DNA of 64,000 bases from Symsagittifera roscoffensis (Eukaryota; Xenacoelomorpha; Acoela; Convolutidae), in contig NC_087064.1 of NCBI RefSeq assembly GCF_963678635.1, positions 64,411,548 to 64,475,547 of the forward strand. The letters run 5' to 3'. The notes under the pieces were generated by a model, which was given only the letters and a program-made list of their open reading frames with translations, made no database searches and had not been told where the DNA came from. This document shows positions 24,060 through 37,565 of the stretch, piece after piece (position 1 is the first letter of the stretch; the number at the start of each line of letters is the position of its first letter). The translations under genes were made by a program, and so were the position numbers.

Positions 24060-24830
24060 ACAGTTCGAAGCTTCCCGTGCCCATTAAAAGTTCTAATTCA
24101 CATCTGAAATTATCTGTTTCAACTCTAAACTTTAGATCTGAAACAGGTTCTGAAATGTTAAAATAATGCGTAGATACTTTAAGAGTGGGTTATTTCAGAT
24201 CAGAAAATTTGTTTTTTTTTGGCTATTTCAGATTTGAAAAAGATCTATTTCAGATGAATTTTCTGATCTAAAGATTTTAGTTTTTCTTGGTCAGGTCAGA
24301 TCTGAAAAATCAATGATTCTGACGCAATCTATGCTACTCTTGTTTATTTTATAGCTTCTGTTAGCTGCTATCCTGTATTCAGCAAAATATCCATTTGGAA
24401 ACGGCCGAAGTATGTTTCCCAGGGCATAAGAGAAATTTCGGAAAACGCATAAGTAGCGCGTGAAAATCAAAATGATAAGTGTTCTAATAATTTTTGATAA
24501 CTTTTTAAAACAGTTGAACAAGAAGTTTAGTTTGAAACAAAAACTTTTTGTGTAATTATTTGGAAGTTTTTTTTACCGCTAACTAATCTAAATATAATTA
24601 CGTTTTGCACAAGCAGAAAAAATGAAAATTCAATTTTTGCTCGAAATGAATCCATTTCAAGGCAACAAAGGTTCTCAGATCTAATTTCAGATCTGAAATT
24701 TTGTTTTTCGAGGTTTTTTAGAACTGAAATTATTGAGTTCTTATCAACTTATCAAGAAAAAAAAAGATCAAATTATGTAAGAAAAAAAAAGAATATCAGA
24801 TCTTATGTCAAAAATCTGCTGGGTACGGGT
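24060..24830. repeat. Region rich in CAGATCTGAAA motifs
   Basis: Variants of CAGATCTGAAAT and its reverse ATTTCAGAT recur at least ten times (about 24100, 24135, 24198, 24228, 24250, 24295, 24677, 24690), with GGGTACGGGTG near the right end resembling CCCGTGCCC reversed near the left (about 24074). The layout suggests another motif-rich foldback. Confidence 0.45.
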
Positions 24831-25479
24831 GTTTAACTATTGACACTAGGGTACATTTAAACCAATGTTCTATTTATAAGCAGCAAAGAAATGAGATTTC
24901 AAAAAAAGCTTTTTATTGTATCGCCGGTACGTGCATTTTATAGAATTCGATTGTCGACAAACCTGGCTAACATTTCAGACCATATCCAATACTGATCCTT
25001 TGATTTTTTTTGCAATGTACAAAGAGTTGTAGATTGGATCAAGTAACTATTCATTTTTTTAGAATGGAACTCTTCAATAAAGTTTTCAGGGCAGGATCAT
25101 AGAAAAGAGAAGAAAAGAATTCTTTTACTCAGAGTTGAACTACGATATTGCAAATAAATTGTTATTGAGTACATTTTTAACAAAAAAAGCATTTCAAAAA
25201 CAGTTTCTGATATAGTTCAAGTACTACTATATTCTTCTGAGTCACTTGTATACTATGATCAGGCACTGCATATTGATCCAAAAATTCAATCCAAAAATTA
25301 AGCTGCCTAGAAATAATACCTTCTTTAATTTACTTTACATTTTGCTGTAAAAAATGAGGGAGTTTTTTGTGCGAATATTTACTTTTTGATTATAAAATAA
25401 GAAAATGATGAAAAAATTCAAGTCATTTAAATCAAATCTATCAAATTTTGAATGAACATTTTTTTTTCAACGGCAGGAT

Positions 25480-26300
25480 GAAAATCGAGTCTTTTTAGGT
25501 ATTCCGCCTTGAAATCAAAACTTCAGCATCTTGAACTGTAAGTATTTTAGTTGAATGGCAAGAAATAGTAAAACAATTTTCAGCACCATCTCAAAATGTT
25601 TTGTTCACAATTAAAATGAGTCGAACTACAATGAAACATAAACTGTTTGGTAAACCATTCATTTTTGTTCATAACACTGAATTTGTGGATGGATTGGTGG
25701 GTGATTCAAAATTTTTATCAAGGTAGCTGAGTTTTATCCAGACCAGAAAACAAAAACATTATAAGAAGCTTCCGGAAAAAAATAACAACTTTCACATCTG
25801 CTCCAATTTCGGCTTTACTAGAAATCCGCAAAAAAAATTGATCGCAATCTCATTAACTGAACCAATCGATGCGATCATTGTTTTATTCTCTGCACTTATA
25901 CCTTAATGTATGGGCGTTTTGAAAGTTTGTTTTATTTGAGTCACCTCTCTCTTCAACGATAATTAAGCGGTTGAGTCCAGTTTTTTGTTTGCAAAAGGTA
26001 GTAGAAGTTTGCCAAAAGTTTGTCAACATCTCAAATTGTTTTGTTCGCAATTTTGAGTTGAATTTCAATTTAGCCGAATAATCCATAAGTGTAGATTATT
26101 TAGTACGCTACTCAAATTTTTTTAAATAAGCTGCAGGGATTTACCTAAGACAGAAAAAAAACCACGAGAAAATTGACCATTTTTGATATCAGCTCAAATT
26201 TTGGCGTAAGCGATCGCATTTGCTTTGATTTTTTAAAACTGAATGTTGGTAGTTAAAATTTTTTTGATTTGTCGTTGTCAAAATTGTTTTAGGAACCTAC
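25480..26300 (+). repeat. Old direct duplication, ~450 bp units
   Basis: CATCTCAAAATGTTTTGTTC with following sequence near 25588 is matched by CATCTCAAATTGTTTTGTTC near 26028, and several flanking blocks correspond. Strongly diverged. Confidence 0.35.
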
Positions 26301-26702
26301 TGGCCAAAATATAATTTCCCTTGGGATTCCATTTTTTTGATATCATTCTGGAGTCTAATTGACCCTAAAGATTAATGTTTTTTTTTAGTTCAAGGAAGTT
26401 GCGAATGGTTGTGCTTAATTCGTCTGGTTTCAGAATTTTTTTCGTTGATTGGTCAGATGCAAATCATGATATCAAAAATGTCCGTCAATGCGTTTTTTCA
26501 CTTCTGTCGTCACGTTTGGCAGTCTGCTATTTTCACCCCTCCTGTAGTTTTAGCTTTTCCGTTTTGATTCGAAAACTGGCCAGCCGAACTAAGTATGTTC
26601 CGACAAAAGTATGTTTTTTTCCGCTGAACGACATTTTCCCATCAATTATCTGAAAGTATCAGTACAATGACCCATTTTATCAGTAAGTTATCGAAATTTA
26701 AT

Positions 26703-26760
26703 TTTAGCTCAGTAACACGGATCATTACGCACCGTGGATCCAAACCCGGGTTAATGATAA
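26703..26760 (+). mobile_element. tRNA-like SINE head fragment
   Basis: TTAGCTCAGT resembles a Pol III A box and GTGGATCCAAACCCGGGTT a B box. It is not a foldable full tRNA by eye. Confidence 0.35.
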
Positions 26761-26811
26761 CAACTTTTTACTTTGTTGATTTCTGTTTTTTTTGTGCTTA
26801 AGGATCATGAT

Positions 26812-27330
26812 TTTTGAAACAGGCTAAAAAATATGAAAAACACAGAAACATTTATCTTGTGTTGAGAAAATTTTGTTCTCGTGTATTAATTTGAGCGCAA
26901 ATACTCGTCCATGTTACGTGTGTTTTTACTTGAAATACAAAAAAAAACACGTAAAATTTGCTCATGTGAAAAACGTAAAAACTTCCAAGAGTGTAGTCAC
27001 CAATAAATCGCCGGCGTTTCGTATCAACAATTACTTATGAATTCTGCAATGTGAGCGCTCTACCTTCGCATTATTTTTCCAAATTGTTTTTTAAATTGCT
27101 TAAAATGACTCCTTAGAACCAATGGAGGCCTCGAAATTTTTTTACGTAAATATTGATTGCAAACGCGGGCAATTCATTGGTGACTACCTTCATGAAAATT
27201 TTTCATGCATTCAAAGTTTTTTCACATGAGCAAATTTCAATCTTTTTGCAATATAAGTTAAAATACATGAAACACACGAAAGTGTTCGAGCTCAAGTTAA
27301 CACACAAGAGCAAGATTTGAGCCTGTTTCA
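26812..27330. mobile_element. Foldback element with duplicated right arm
   Basis: The left arm (TTTTTGAAACAGGCT, TTGTGTTGAGAAAATTTT, AAATTTGCTCATGTGAAAAA, GTAGTCACCAAT) is mirrored by the right arm (ATTGGTGACTACC, TTTTTTCACATGAGCAAATTT, TTGAGCCTGTTTCAAAA). Ends are near 26812 and 27330. Confidence 0.7.
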
Positions 27331-27424
27331 AAATTTATCATCTTTGTAAAAAAAAATATTGTGGCCATTTTTGCTATTGCAAGCTTTGGCAAAATTTTCT
27401 GCGCCGCAGGCAAATTTTTAAAAA

Positions 27425-27685
27425 AAGCTGTAAAATTTTTACGTAATTATTGATTGCAAACGCGGGCAATTCATTGGTGACTACCTTCATGAAAATTTTC
27501 ATGTATTCAAAGTTTTTTCACATGAGCAAATTTCAATCTTTTTGCAATATAAGTTAAAATACATGAAATACACGAAAGTGTTCGAGCTCAAGTTAACACA
27601 CAAGAGCAAGATTTGAGCCTGTTTCAAAATTGATCATCTTTGTAAAAAAAAAATTTGTGGCCATTTTTGCTCTTGCAAGCTTGTT
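27425..27685 (+). repeat. Second copy of the 27.14-27.39 kb arm
   Basis: About 240 bp from TTACGTAATTATTGATTGCA to TTGCAAGCTT repeats the right arm of the preceding foldback almost exactly. The two copies are separated by a small piece (about 27380-27424) matching the interior of the 29.2-kb MITE (AAAATTTTCTGCGCCGCAGG). Confidence 0.8.
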
Positions 27686-27892
27686 GCAAGATGTATTCAA
27701 GTTAAGTAAAACCTATTTTGGCTCAAGCTTTGATGAAATTGGAGAAACATACGTAGAGCAAGAAGTGGAAAGAAGAGTGTTTGTAACTCAAAAGCAGAAA
27801 CTGGGAATTTGAACCAAAAACACTTTCAATATAATACGAATGAAGTTTAATATAGATAACCACAGGAGTTTGATGCTTTTGTTTCTTTCATT

Positions 27893-28006
27893 TTTCCGTG
27901 TCTATGAGCTTTACTCGACACTCTTTTGATATTGTGTTTCAAGTTGCTTAAAATGACTCCTTAGAAACAATATCAAAAGAGTATAGAGTAAAGTTAAAGA
28001 AACGAA
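27893..28006. repeat. Short hairpin
   Basis: TTTACTCGACACTCTTTTGATATTGT mirrors ACAATATCAAAAGAGTATAGAGTAAA with a ~36-base loop, which itself repeats TTGCTTAAAATGACTCCTTA, also seen near 27097. Confidence 0.6.
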
Positions 28007-29217
28007 ACAATCAACCACCGGTGGGTGTCTATTTTAACCTTTATTCCTATTATATTGATACAAGGATTTGGTTTAAAAACAAATTTTTTAACGTTGAACT
28101 TTTTGTACTTTTTTTCTGCATTTTGTTCGCAATTTTATCAAAGTATAGGCCAGCACAGTCTTTCTTGCAACTAGCTTGCAACAGCAAAAATGGCCACTCT
28201 TTTTTGCATCAATATCTATAATTCTACGAAAAAGTGGAGCTAGAAAAATACTATAGCCAGCCAGGATTTTACAAAGGTTGACATCCAAAAAAAATTGTCA
28301 ATATCCCATTCCATTAATAGAGTTTATGAAGAAAACGTGTTTTGCAATAAAAAACTGCGAATTCATGCAAATTGTTTTCAGGAATATTGAATAAAACTTA
28401 TTGCGCTTTTTTGCTGAATGACAGTTTTTTTTCTGTCATAAGTTTAATTTTTTTGTATGGAAATTGCCTGTCACGCAATTTTCATTCATGAGAATTGCAT
28501 GATAAGCATAGCCAGAAAAAAAAATTGTTGAAAAGTTTTTCAGATCACAATTAGAGCTACTTTTTTAAAGATGCAAACATTAACCAAAAATTGCTTCTAT
28601 TATCAAAGTTTTAAAATTGTTGCCTATAAAAAGTCCAGACCAAGCCTTTTTACATCAAGGAATCAAAAAATAAGATGCAAATTTTTCTTTGCGATGTCGG
28701 GATTTTTATTAATCTAGTTTATTTTATAGCAAGTGAATACAAATGCGATTTGGCTACGTAAGCGATTTGGCTGCCGTTTTACCTGTTTCTTCATCAGCGA
28801 AATTTTTTGTTTTGTGTTTCAAGGCAGAACACGAATAAATAAAACGAAACACACAAAGATATTTTTTCAATCCGTGGAAAATCTCTTGTCACTTAAGAAA
28901 AAAGCTAATCATACAATTTTATTGACGAATAAAAAGCAACTTTTTAGTCATATCATTTCATTAATAAAACAAATGCTAGTCATGCCATTTTCATACCAGT
29001 TTTTTCTTCAATGGAACAATATGGATTTGTTTCACAAGCTTTTTTAAAATGAGAATTGAACGACTCGCTGTTTTATCAAACTGCGGCTTTTGTACTCATT
29101 CATTCTTGGTCTTTTTCTCACTCAATCACCTTCGGGAAAATTGGGAAAACTCACCCTTGCGTGATTTTTTTTATTTAGCTTTCTCCTTTTAAATAAAAAA
29201 TTGGTATTGGAATGTAT

Positions 29218-29643
29218 CAGGGGCGGATATAGGATTTTCTCGAGGGGGGGGGGGCGGATTTTCAAAAAAAATTCGAAAATTTTGACGACCTTTTTTTTAG
29301 GTCGACCAAATTGATTTTTTGAGCTCTCCCAAAGCACTGTTTTGCCCCTATTTTGGCAAAATTTTCTGCGCCGCAGGCAAATTTAAAAAAAAACAGTCAA
29401 AAAAGCCGTTTTTGGGCACTTTTTGAAAAATTTTGACAAAAAAATCGCGTTTTTTTTGGCGCGCTCCCCCTCAAAGTTATTATATATTGGCGCCAAAGGC
29501 GCCTTTAGAAAAGTTTTAGGGTCGGTCGGCCAAAAATGGATTTCTGAAAAAGCATCAAAGGGTCGGCAGGGGGTCGAATCCCTGAGGGGAGGTGCGTCCG
29601 CAACACCCCAAACCCCCCCGCCCCACCCCTAAATCCGCCCCTG
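29218..29643. mobile_element. hAT-type MITE (CAGGGGCGGAT ends) with 8-bp target duplication
   Basis: A 426-bp element with ends CAGGGGCGGATAT / AAATCCGCCCCTG, flanked by GAATGTAT on both sides (29210-29217 and 29644-29651). CAGGGGCGGAT-type ends are typical of hAT non-autonomous elements of invertebrates. The interior contains TTGGCGCCAAAGGCGCC and has no transposase. Confidence 0.92.
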
Positions 29644-29759
29644 GAATGTATTGTGCGTTTTGATAAGCAACCAACCGGCTCCTCTTGACTGTTGAAATTT
29701 TCTTATCCGGTTTCTGGTTTAACAGATAAGAATGAAGTTATGATAGTATGTAAAAAGTG

Positions 29760-32030
29760 ATAGAAACAGATATCCGCACTCACCTCTAAAGTGACTTAAA
29801 AAAATTTCTCATGTTTGGCAACGGATAGTGAATTACCTGACTAAAACTTAAAATTGTCACAACTCTCATACAAAATTATTGATGAAAAAAAGATGAAAAG
29901 TATCGGAGTTTGAATTCAGATTACACTGGCTTGATTTTTTCTGAGTTCGCATATTTATTTTAAAGTGTTTTCAAAGCTTATTTATGTTATGATTTAAAGT
30001 TTTTATAAATATTTCTAACAATTAGAGTTGAAATTAAGTTATTGCAAAATTACTCTAAACGTTCTGGTATTTTAAGCCGCTTTTTAGTTAGAGGGTAATC
30101 ATTTATATTTGACTTTTCAACAAAATAAGTACAAATTCTGAATGGACAAACAATCAAAAAGTTGCAAACACTAGAAGTGAAAAAACTTATTTTTTTTTAA
30201 TCAACATGGAATCGTACACCGTTTTCACGGACAAAGAAGAGTAGGTACAAATCATGGATGTGATTTCTGCAATACTAGAGGTGGAGGTTTTGGTTCAAAA
30301 ATTTTTTTTCTACTGCCAGACCCAGATGTTTTAAGCGGTATAGCAAATTATTTAATGAGATTGTAATTGACTTTGATTCTGAAAAACTTCATAACTAAAT
30401 GTTCTAACCACTAGTTCACTCGTAATTGTATGCTCAGCAAACAACTCGTAATTGTATGCTTTCAACTTAAGCATTTTGATGCCTTAAAAAAGCATAAAAT
30501 CATGTCGCAATTGTAAGTAATGTAAATCTTATGCGACAGCTAAATAATAGCCCGCTCATCAACTCAAGCGCTTTGTGTATAATTTTTATTGTTTGTAAAA
30601 TAAAAAATCTAGAAAAAAATTTTAAAAGAAAAACGGTTATTTCAGCCCACGTAAGTCTTATTTTTTATCACAAGCATTTGTTTCAAGTATAGCAGTCAAG
30701 TATAGCAACGAATTTGATTTCATTTCTTCCAAAACTTCGCTAACAAGTATCCGACATCTCAAACTCATAAAAAAACTGAAGTAAATAGGATTTTTTTGTG
30801 TATTTTATTTGATTATAACAAACAGCTATACTTAATTACTGCATATCTTATCTATTTAAAGTTTTTCCTAAATTTAACTCTATATTGTAACTATAGTTAA
30901 TAAATGTGCTTATGATTGGTTAAAGTTTTGTTTTTGTATAATTACGTTCGACTCAATTTTAAATTGGTCAGCTGTATAACTAAAGTCTCGCTAAAAATAT
31001 ATCTTGGAAAAAATATAGATCTTTTGGACCATCTATTGAAAAAGAATCTGGGTCAAACGGTCTTGTTATAGAAAACCACTTCATAAATGGTTTTCCATAA
31101 CAAAAAAGAAATGATTTCTCTTTAAAGGAGGGCATCGAAGTTTTGGAGACATTTTGAATAAATCTTTGTTTGAGATAATCCATTACCAGCCAGGCGGCCC
31201 TTTCCGACCTAGATAGTTTTAATTATCGGCAAAAACGTAGGGAAAGCTGCTTTGACATGAGAAAAACTTCAGAACCGAGCAATCCGCTAAACATTTTTTG
31301 TAAGAATTAATTGTAACAATATGCAAAATTAGCTTAATTTTGAATTTTTTAACTAAATTGCGCAACTCAGTGAAAGTAAAACCGAATATTAAGCCTGGAT
31401 ATTTTAACGTCATCTAATAAGCAATTTTTTCAAATCCAACTTATATAAACAACATATAGTTCTAAGTATGATAGCCAACTGCCCAGCAAAAATCTAAAAG
31501 GACTTCGGGTTCTTTTGAACTGCATTTCTGAATAAGATACTTTACAAAATCTAGCGAGCCATTGCATTCTGGGCTGAAGTTAAGAAAAATTCAAGGTCGT
31601 GAAAAAGTCTTGTAAGATTCTCTTAAGACCTGCATTCATAATGTGCAGTTAATAAACCAAAAGTTGATAAGCACAAAATTTCTTTAAATAATCACCTTTT
31701 TAGAAAAATTTATCAAAAATTATGAAGAAACTCGTAAAATCATGCGTAGATTACATGCACTTAGGCATTTTTTGCATATGTATGTCATTTTTTTCTTGAC
31801 TTTTTTTCGTTCACAACTATTTTTGATTGTTATTTATATTTTATTCAATTAACTCAATACTCCTTCTTAAAAATACAGCAGGCCTTTTCTTCTGACTTGC
31901 AAAGAAAGTTATCAACTATTTGTGCTTCTTTTGCAATGTAAGGAGCTCGCTGTAAACAAATTTTCTATTTACTTTTTTTAAAAGCACACTTTCATTTTCA
32001 CTAACTTTTTTTAATTTTTTAAGACAATTT
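29760..32030. other. Gene-free stretch
   Basis: AT-rich intergenic sequence. A short direct repeat of CTCGTAATTGTATGCT occurs at about 30419 and 30445. I see no supported gene, RNA or element. Confidence 0.5.
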
Positions 32031-32047
32031 AAGCAGCACGAAAATAA

Positions 32048-32150
32048 GGAAAGGGAATTTTATGTATACAGGAAAAGGATTTTTCAGGAAAGGGAATTTT
32101 ATGTATACAGGAAAAGGATTTTTCAGGAAAGGGAATTTTTTGTATACATT
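32048..32150 (+). repeat. 39-bp minisatellite, 2.6 copies
   Basis: GGAAAGGGAATTTTATGTAT plus ACAGGAAAAGGATTTTTCA starts at 32048, 32087 and 32126 (last copy partial, one mismatch). Near-identical copies indicate recent expansion. Confidence 0.9.
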
Positions 32151-34597
32151 TTGGTTTTCGTCCATGACGTAACAGAAAACTTCCCACAAAAAATGAGTAT
32201 ACAATTTTTGTGCGAACCCCGACTGATTAAATAAAATTGCTTAGACAAACAGAACAATATTTACAACCACTAAGGTTTTTGAAAAAAAAAAGAAATCCAT
32301 CTAGCCTTGTACGTTAAAATACGTTATTATCTGCACAAGATCAGTTTCGGAAACCCCATGCAACCTTTTCAGCAAGAAGGGGTTTGTTATGTAGATAAAA
32401 TTAATCAAATTTTCGACCGATTTGATTGCGGCAAAACTAAAATTCGCAATATGTAGCTGTAATGCTAATTTACTGTTGTATTTAATGGGTTGGATATTCT
32501 TAAGTATATAACAAAGGGAAAAAATTGTTATGTAGATCCGAAGTGTGTCGACAGGTTTTGTGTTTTTTCATAGAACTACCAAAACAACAATTACTGATTG
32601 TAACAAAATCAAAGAGAAATGAAGGCAAAAAGACTTTGCTCCCGTTAAAGTATGAGTACTGAGGGGGGCGTTGATAAATTTAATGAAAAAACAACAGTTT
32701 CAAGTGGTTTTCTGACAATTATCGTGTTTTAGGTTGTGGCTTTGTCGTTTTTTTTGAGCGACAATTGATTAAGTTTTCGTTCATTCTTTCTTATGTAGCC
32801 TTAAGAATTTGTAGATTGAGCTTTAAAAAACTTCGAAAAAAAAACATCTGAGAAACTACTTAAAACCAAGATTTTGGCATCGGAGAAACATTAGTTGAAA
32901 ATTGATTTTGTTTGACGTCATTTCCAAAATATCAGAAGAAATCAGCTAAAACTCTAGCTTGAGCCGAAATGATCTAATTCTTTCTAAAGAAACTACAAGA
33001 CAAATTTATTATGAAAATTGAAACCACCGAAGTTTTCAACAACTGTGCTAAAAAATTTTCTACTTCATCACCTTGATCAATAGCCAATGGTTATGTTATA
33101 AAACTATGCTGCGTTCTTGCAAAATTCTTGACAAGATGTATGTATGTTTGCAAGATAAGCCTTATTCAAAATAAACAAAAATTTGCAAGATCGCAGAATC
33201 TTCTAACTGAAACCCAGGTACTTACGATTCGTGGAACTACTAAAAAAGAAAGCCACGTACTAAGGACGCACCTATTAGTGACCCATAAATACATACAGCA
33301 CGCCAGCTGAGACAGCTCTAGCTATTTTTAAGTTTCATTGTATATTTTTTCCAGATTTTTTGAAACTCGAAATTCAATTTGCAACTCATTGAGATTTTAG
33401 TGACTTGGAAGTTCAAACTTTTACCAACCCTAATCCAGATGAGACTTTAGGGTTTTTCTGATCTTTTCTGGATCTTGCGCGTGTAATGGGTTAGCCTAGC
33501 TTGTGAAAGCTAAAATATTTTCACTGTTAAATGTTTTCATTATAGGGGTAGCAATTTTCTCCTAAAAACTAAAGGGGAATGAGTTTTAAAAATCTTAAAT
33601 TTTTGTACGATCTAACATTCAAAGTTCTGGACGGATTCTTGCTTTTTCTCAGTCCAATATCGAATATATCAGTTTTAGTTTTTTTCACTCAGTCTCAACT
33701 CATGCATGTTGTTTTTCAAGATTGATTTTGCAGTTTCAAAGTTGATCGGGTATTGCGAACGTTTGAAGCAAGAAACAAAAAAATTAGATGCAATTGTTGA
33801 GGTTTTTAACAACTTTCAAATGATATATCTTTTGGTGGATCCCATTTGGCGTTAGGTTAGCTTCGCTGCTTTCGATAACGATTATTTAATTAGGATCTCC
33901 TCAACTAGCACCCTTTGCAAGGGGGGACTCGTTACTAAGTAAAAAAAAAATGCTCCTTCTTAAACGTTGATATATTTCAATATAGTGGTGGCAAACCTTC
34001 ACTAGAAACCAAAGAGGGAAATCGTTGAAAAGATTTACAAATTCTGTACGATTGAGCAATAAATCTTTGGAACAGAGAATTGCTATCTCCGTTGATCTCT
34101 CTTCAAGCTTTGATGATCAAACAAATTTCCTGGGTACTTTTTCGTAATTAACACAGGGTGAAAAATCATTCACATTGATAGGTTTTGGAGACGTAAAAAG
34201 AGGTGAAATGTATGGTGAATAATAGAAATAAAAAAGGATGTGTTGGTGTTCGAACATTCAGATCCAATTATATTTTTATTACGCCTAGAATCAGGAGCAG
34301 AAGTCGAGTTTTGCATGGAAAAAGGGCGTGTTTTCAGAAAAATTATCTACAACTTCGACGAATTTTTAGTCCAACAAAACTCAGCTCTTCTAAGCACTAA
34401 CAATGCCCTGATATAATGCTACAGCCACAATTTACTGCAATGTATCACAATGTATTTCTTCTTGCTACAATGTATTACTTTAACCAAAACGTTTTTTTAT
34501 AGATAACCAGCCAGAGGCCTAACCCTAGGGTTATTTATTTAAGGTTAACTAAGTTATGGCTACCTTACAAGAGCTCGCCTTGTAAATTGCAGGGTAT

Positions 34598-34656
34598 GTA
34601 CGAATTAAACCCGCAATCATATGATTACTGGGCACCATCATTACCGATGCGCCACA
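34598..34656 (-). mobile_element. tRNA-derived SINE head
   Basis: On the minus strand TGGCGCATCGGTAATGATGG resembles an A box and GCGGGTTTAATTCGTAC a B box at tRNA spacing. The body would extend below 34598. Confidence 0.45.
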
Positions 34657-34685
34657 ATTCCACAAAAGTGTAATTTAGATAATTT

Positions 34686-34883
34686 GGCTCTTTTTCATTT
34701 TCCCCCACCTCATACGAACATGAATTTTATGGTGTAACGGGTGGTTTTAAAAGGTTAATTATGAAGACCAAATATATTTGTCATTACCTAAATAGTCGGT
34801 ATGTCGATTTTCATAACAGTCGAACAAAGTGAACATAATATTACTAGTAAAATTTTGCAGGCGGGGGGAGAGGAAAAAGAGCC
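34686..34883. mobile_element. GGCTCTTTTTC MITE, near-complete
   Basis: A 198-bp element with ends GGCTCTTTTTCATTTTCCCCC and GGGGGAGAGGAAAAAGAGCC. The flanks GATAATTT and AATAATTT match at seven of eight positions, consistent with a hAT-type duplication. The interior carries TTATGGTGTAACGGGTGG and GGTTAATTATGAAGACCAAA. Confidence 0.8.
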
Positions 34884-34984
34884 AATAATTTTTAAATTTT
34901 TTTGATACTCTATAATTTAGTGTATTTTGGCAACGATGGTGACCTTTGAGAACTTAAGAACTGACCGAAAACAAGATCTAAACA

Positions 34985-35172
34985 GCAATAAAGGACAAAA
35001 AGGGAAAATCCCCCTAATATGAATTTTATGGTCTAACGAAGGGTTTTACAAGGTTAATTATGAAGACCAAATAGGTTTGTCATGGCCTAGTTAGTCTGCA
35101 TGACTATTGGACAAGGTGAACAGTAATTTAAAAGATAAAAAAATTGCAGATGGGGGAAAAGGAAAAAGAGCC
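34985..35172. mobile_element. GGCTCTTTTTC MITE, second adjacent copy
   Basis: It shares TATGAATTTTATGG, GGTTAATTATGAAGACCAAA and the right end GGAAAAGGAAAAAGAGCC with the copy 100 bp upstream. Its left end is eroded. Confidence 0.75.
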
Positions 35173-35932
35173 GTTTTGTTGATACGCAAGTAATCCATTC
35201 AGTTATTGCCCAAAATAATGATTTCTCATATTGAAAATGATCAAAAAATCCTTTATTTCTGGGTAATATTTGAAGTTGTTAAAAAAGAAACCTATTGCTG
35301 AAATGTTATATTGCAGATGAGCACAATGTTCAAAGATTATCAGTTTTTCCTTTTTGTAGTTTCCCTTTTTCCTTTTTCCTTTTTGTTGTTTTTCCTTTTT
35401 AAAGTTTTTTATAGTTAAAGAAATTAATCTCTGGAAATTAATCCATGTAGAGAAAAACAAACAGTTTTTTGGAAATTTCAAGCAGGTGGGTTCCAATTGT
35501 GGTCATATAATTCAAAACAGACCCCTTGAAAAATTGAAACAACCCTTAATTTATGATGATTTATCACTAGCCTAAAAGATTTTTTTTCTCAGAAACACGG
35601 AGAGAAGTATGCTTAGAATTTGTTTTCGAACACCATTAAGGGATTGTATCGTGAACTTGAACGGATTTAGATTCCTGTGCTGCTTTGCAGATATTCGAGA
35701 CATCTGGCGAGTTGTTTCTTCGCTTTCTTCGGAATCACCACGAAGTGTTTGACGAGGAGAATTGTGAGGCCACTGTCGGGTGGAAAATAGGAACAATTCT
35801 TCTCTATGCCTTTTGTGCAGTATTTCTCTTACTTCGTAGTCTTGAAAATTGCAGCAAGCTGCTTTTTTTTTATTTCTGTATAGTTTTTGACCAAAAAAAT
35901 ATTTTTTTGGCCTTTGGCTCTCTTTTGACATA

Positions 35933-36096
35933 TTAGCTGAGTGAATTGTTCCTGTTGACGAGACTGAAAGAGCGCATCCAAAGCGTGATATAGCTCTGGG
36001 CTGTTGTGGCGCGATACTTGAACATTTCGTTCGACCACGTTTCATCGTCCAAGGCCACGCCCAAATCACCCAAACCTTGTTGACGCGTATATCTCG
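35933..36096 (-). CDS. Possible 3' coding exon or independent small ORF
   Basis: A GC-richer block has an acceptor-like gatttttcag ending at 36097 and a TAA at 35935-35933. Of its three open minus-strand frames, the one in phase with the GPCR exon ending at 40653 has the highest GC at third positions. It reads ARYTRQQGLGDLGVALDDE..., ending LVNRNNSLS. It lacks a transmembrane helix, so it could only be a C-terminal tail after a missing TM7 exon, or a different gene starting MADFSARY at 36111. All three frames are plausible by eye. Confidence 0.28.
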
Positions 36097-37565
36097 CTGA
36101 AAAATCAGCCATAACTTCACATTTAAAAACATTTGACGCGATTTTTGTTTTAAAAAAAATTATTATTTAGCCCTGAAAACTTCTGAGCCAATGTCATCAC
36201 CAAAACTCAGAAATCATAGCAGTCATTTGATACTTAGCAAAATAATTAACGATGACTCACTCAAGTATCTGATCCTCCTGAAACTGACTGATCATCTTTA
36301 ACTTGAGACCGGTGACTGCATGTGAATACATCAGGATCCGGAACCAAGCTCATAGTTCTATGGTTTTTTTGGTTTTAGTGCCTAGATCCCTAATTCCCTT
36401 TGCTGTTTGAACACATCCTCACTGCCTTGGGTTTTGCCCACTTGCTCGACTAATACTTGAGCCAATGTGACACAATTTGATACCTGTGACACAATTTTTT
36501 TTCTGACCAATCAAATTAGGAAAGAACTTTTTGTTCTGGTGCGTTTCAGTTTTATTTGATTTCCACGCAAAATCAGATACCACAAATAATCACCAGAATC
36601 TGATGAAGTTCAAACCATTTAAAAGCCCTTTCAGTCTTAATTCAAACGACAATAAAAAACTCAAAAAACGCAGTCTCGAGAAAGACCGGTTTAATTTTTT
36701 GTGTTTTAGTTCACGTAACGTTTGTTAAAAGTAACATTGTTCATTCAGTGTAAGAAAAAGTAACTTTACCGAACTAAAACTAATATTGCAAGCTTTATTC
36801 AGCTTTTAATTGGCGAAAAAATGTTTTGTTACAAATTGAAAGTATTTTTGCTAAAAAGTTACAGAAAATTTTTTGAATGTTTTTCTACAATAGCTGAGAA
36901 CAGATAACCTCGATTTTGTCGACTTCATTTTTTTAAAACGTTTGTAAAATTTTTTTGTCATACCGCGCACGCATATTGACACTTTTTTCATCAAGAAAAA
37001 TGTTTTTGTAGTTTTTTTATGAACCACAATAACCGGTTACTTCTGTTTTCAAATTGATTTGCTGTAACTGTAACTGGAGTCGATACATAGGTTTCACATG
37101 CCAAAATTTTTGCAGTTCTCCTGACTGGATTCTAGTAATTAACCTCCAGGGGTACCAAAGTGAAATTTTTTTGACTTGCAGCTTTTGTGTGTAAAGAGTT
37201 AAGGAGCGAATGGTGCAAAAGTTAGAAATCAATCGCAAGGTGACTCATGCGCAGTTGAATAATCACGGAATTTGCATTATTTCACTACAGCAAAATTCTA
37301 ACTGAAATTGATCGATTGTAAATTGCTGGGCCCCCATTGATGATTTGATCAAAAATTAAGGAGTAAGCTGAACTTTTTTGGTTTAGTTAGAAGCTTTGTC
37401 AGAAATTTTGTTTAGAGAACATCGCATTTGGGCTGCAAGTAATTACCATGCATCAAGAAATACTAGTGATTTAGTGTATTCCAGGTGCACAGGCTGTGAT
37501 GCTAAAAAACTAAAAAGCAACAGAGTAACTTTTTTCCATCTCTGTAGAGAAGTGAACCTGCAACA

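Noticed and set aside
36240-36360. Minus-strand coding-like stretch (LVPDPDVFTCSHRSQVKDD...) followed by gtgagt
   Set aside because: It has an in-frame stop before the donor and no plausible acceptor; it could not be linked to the GPCR.
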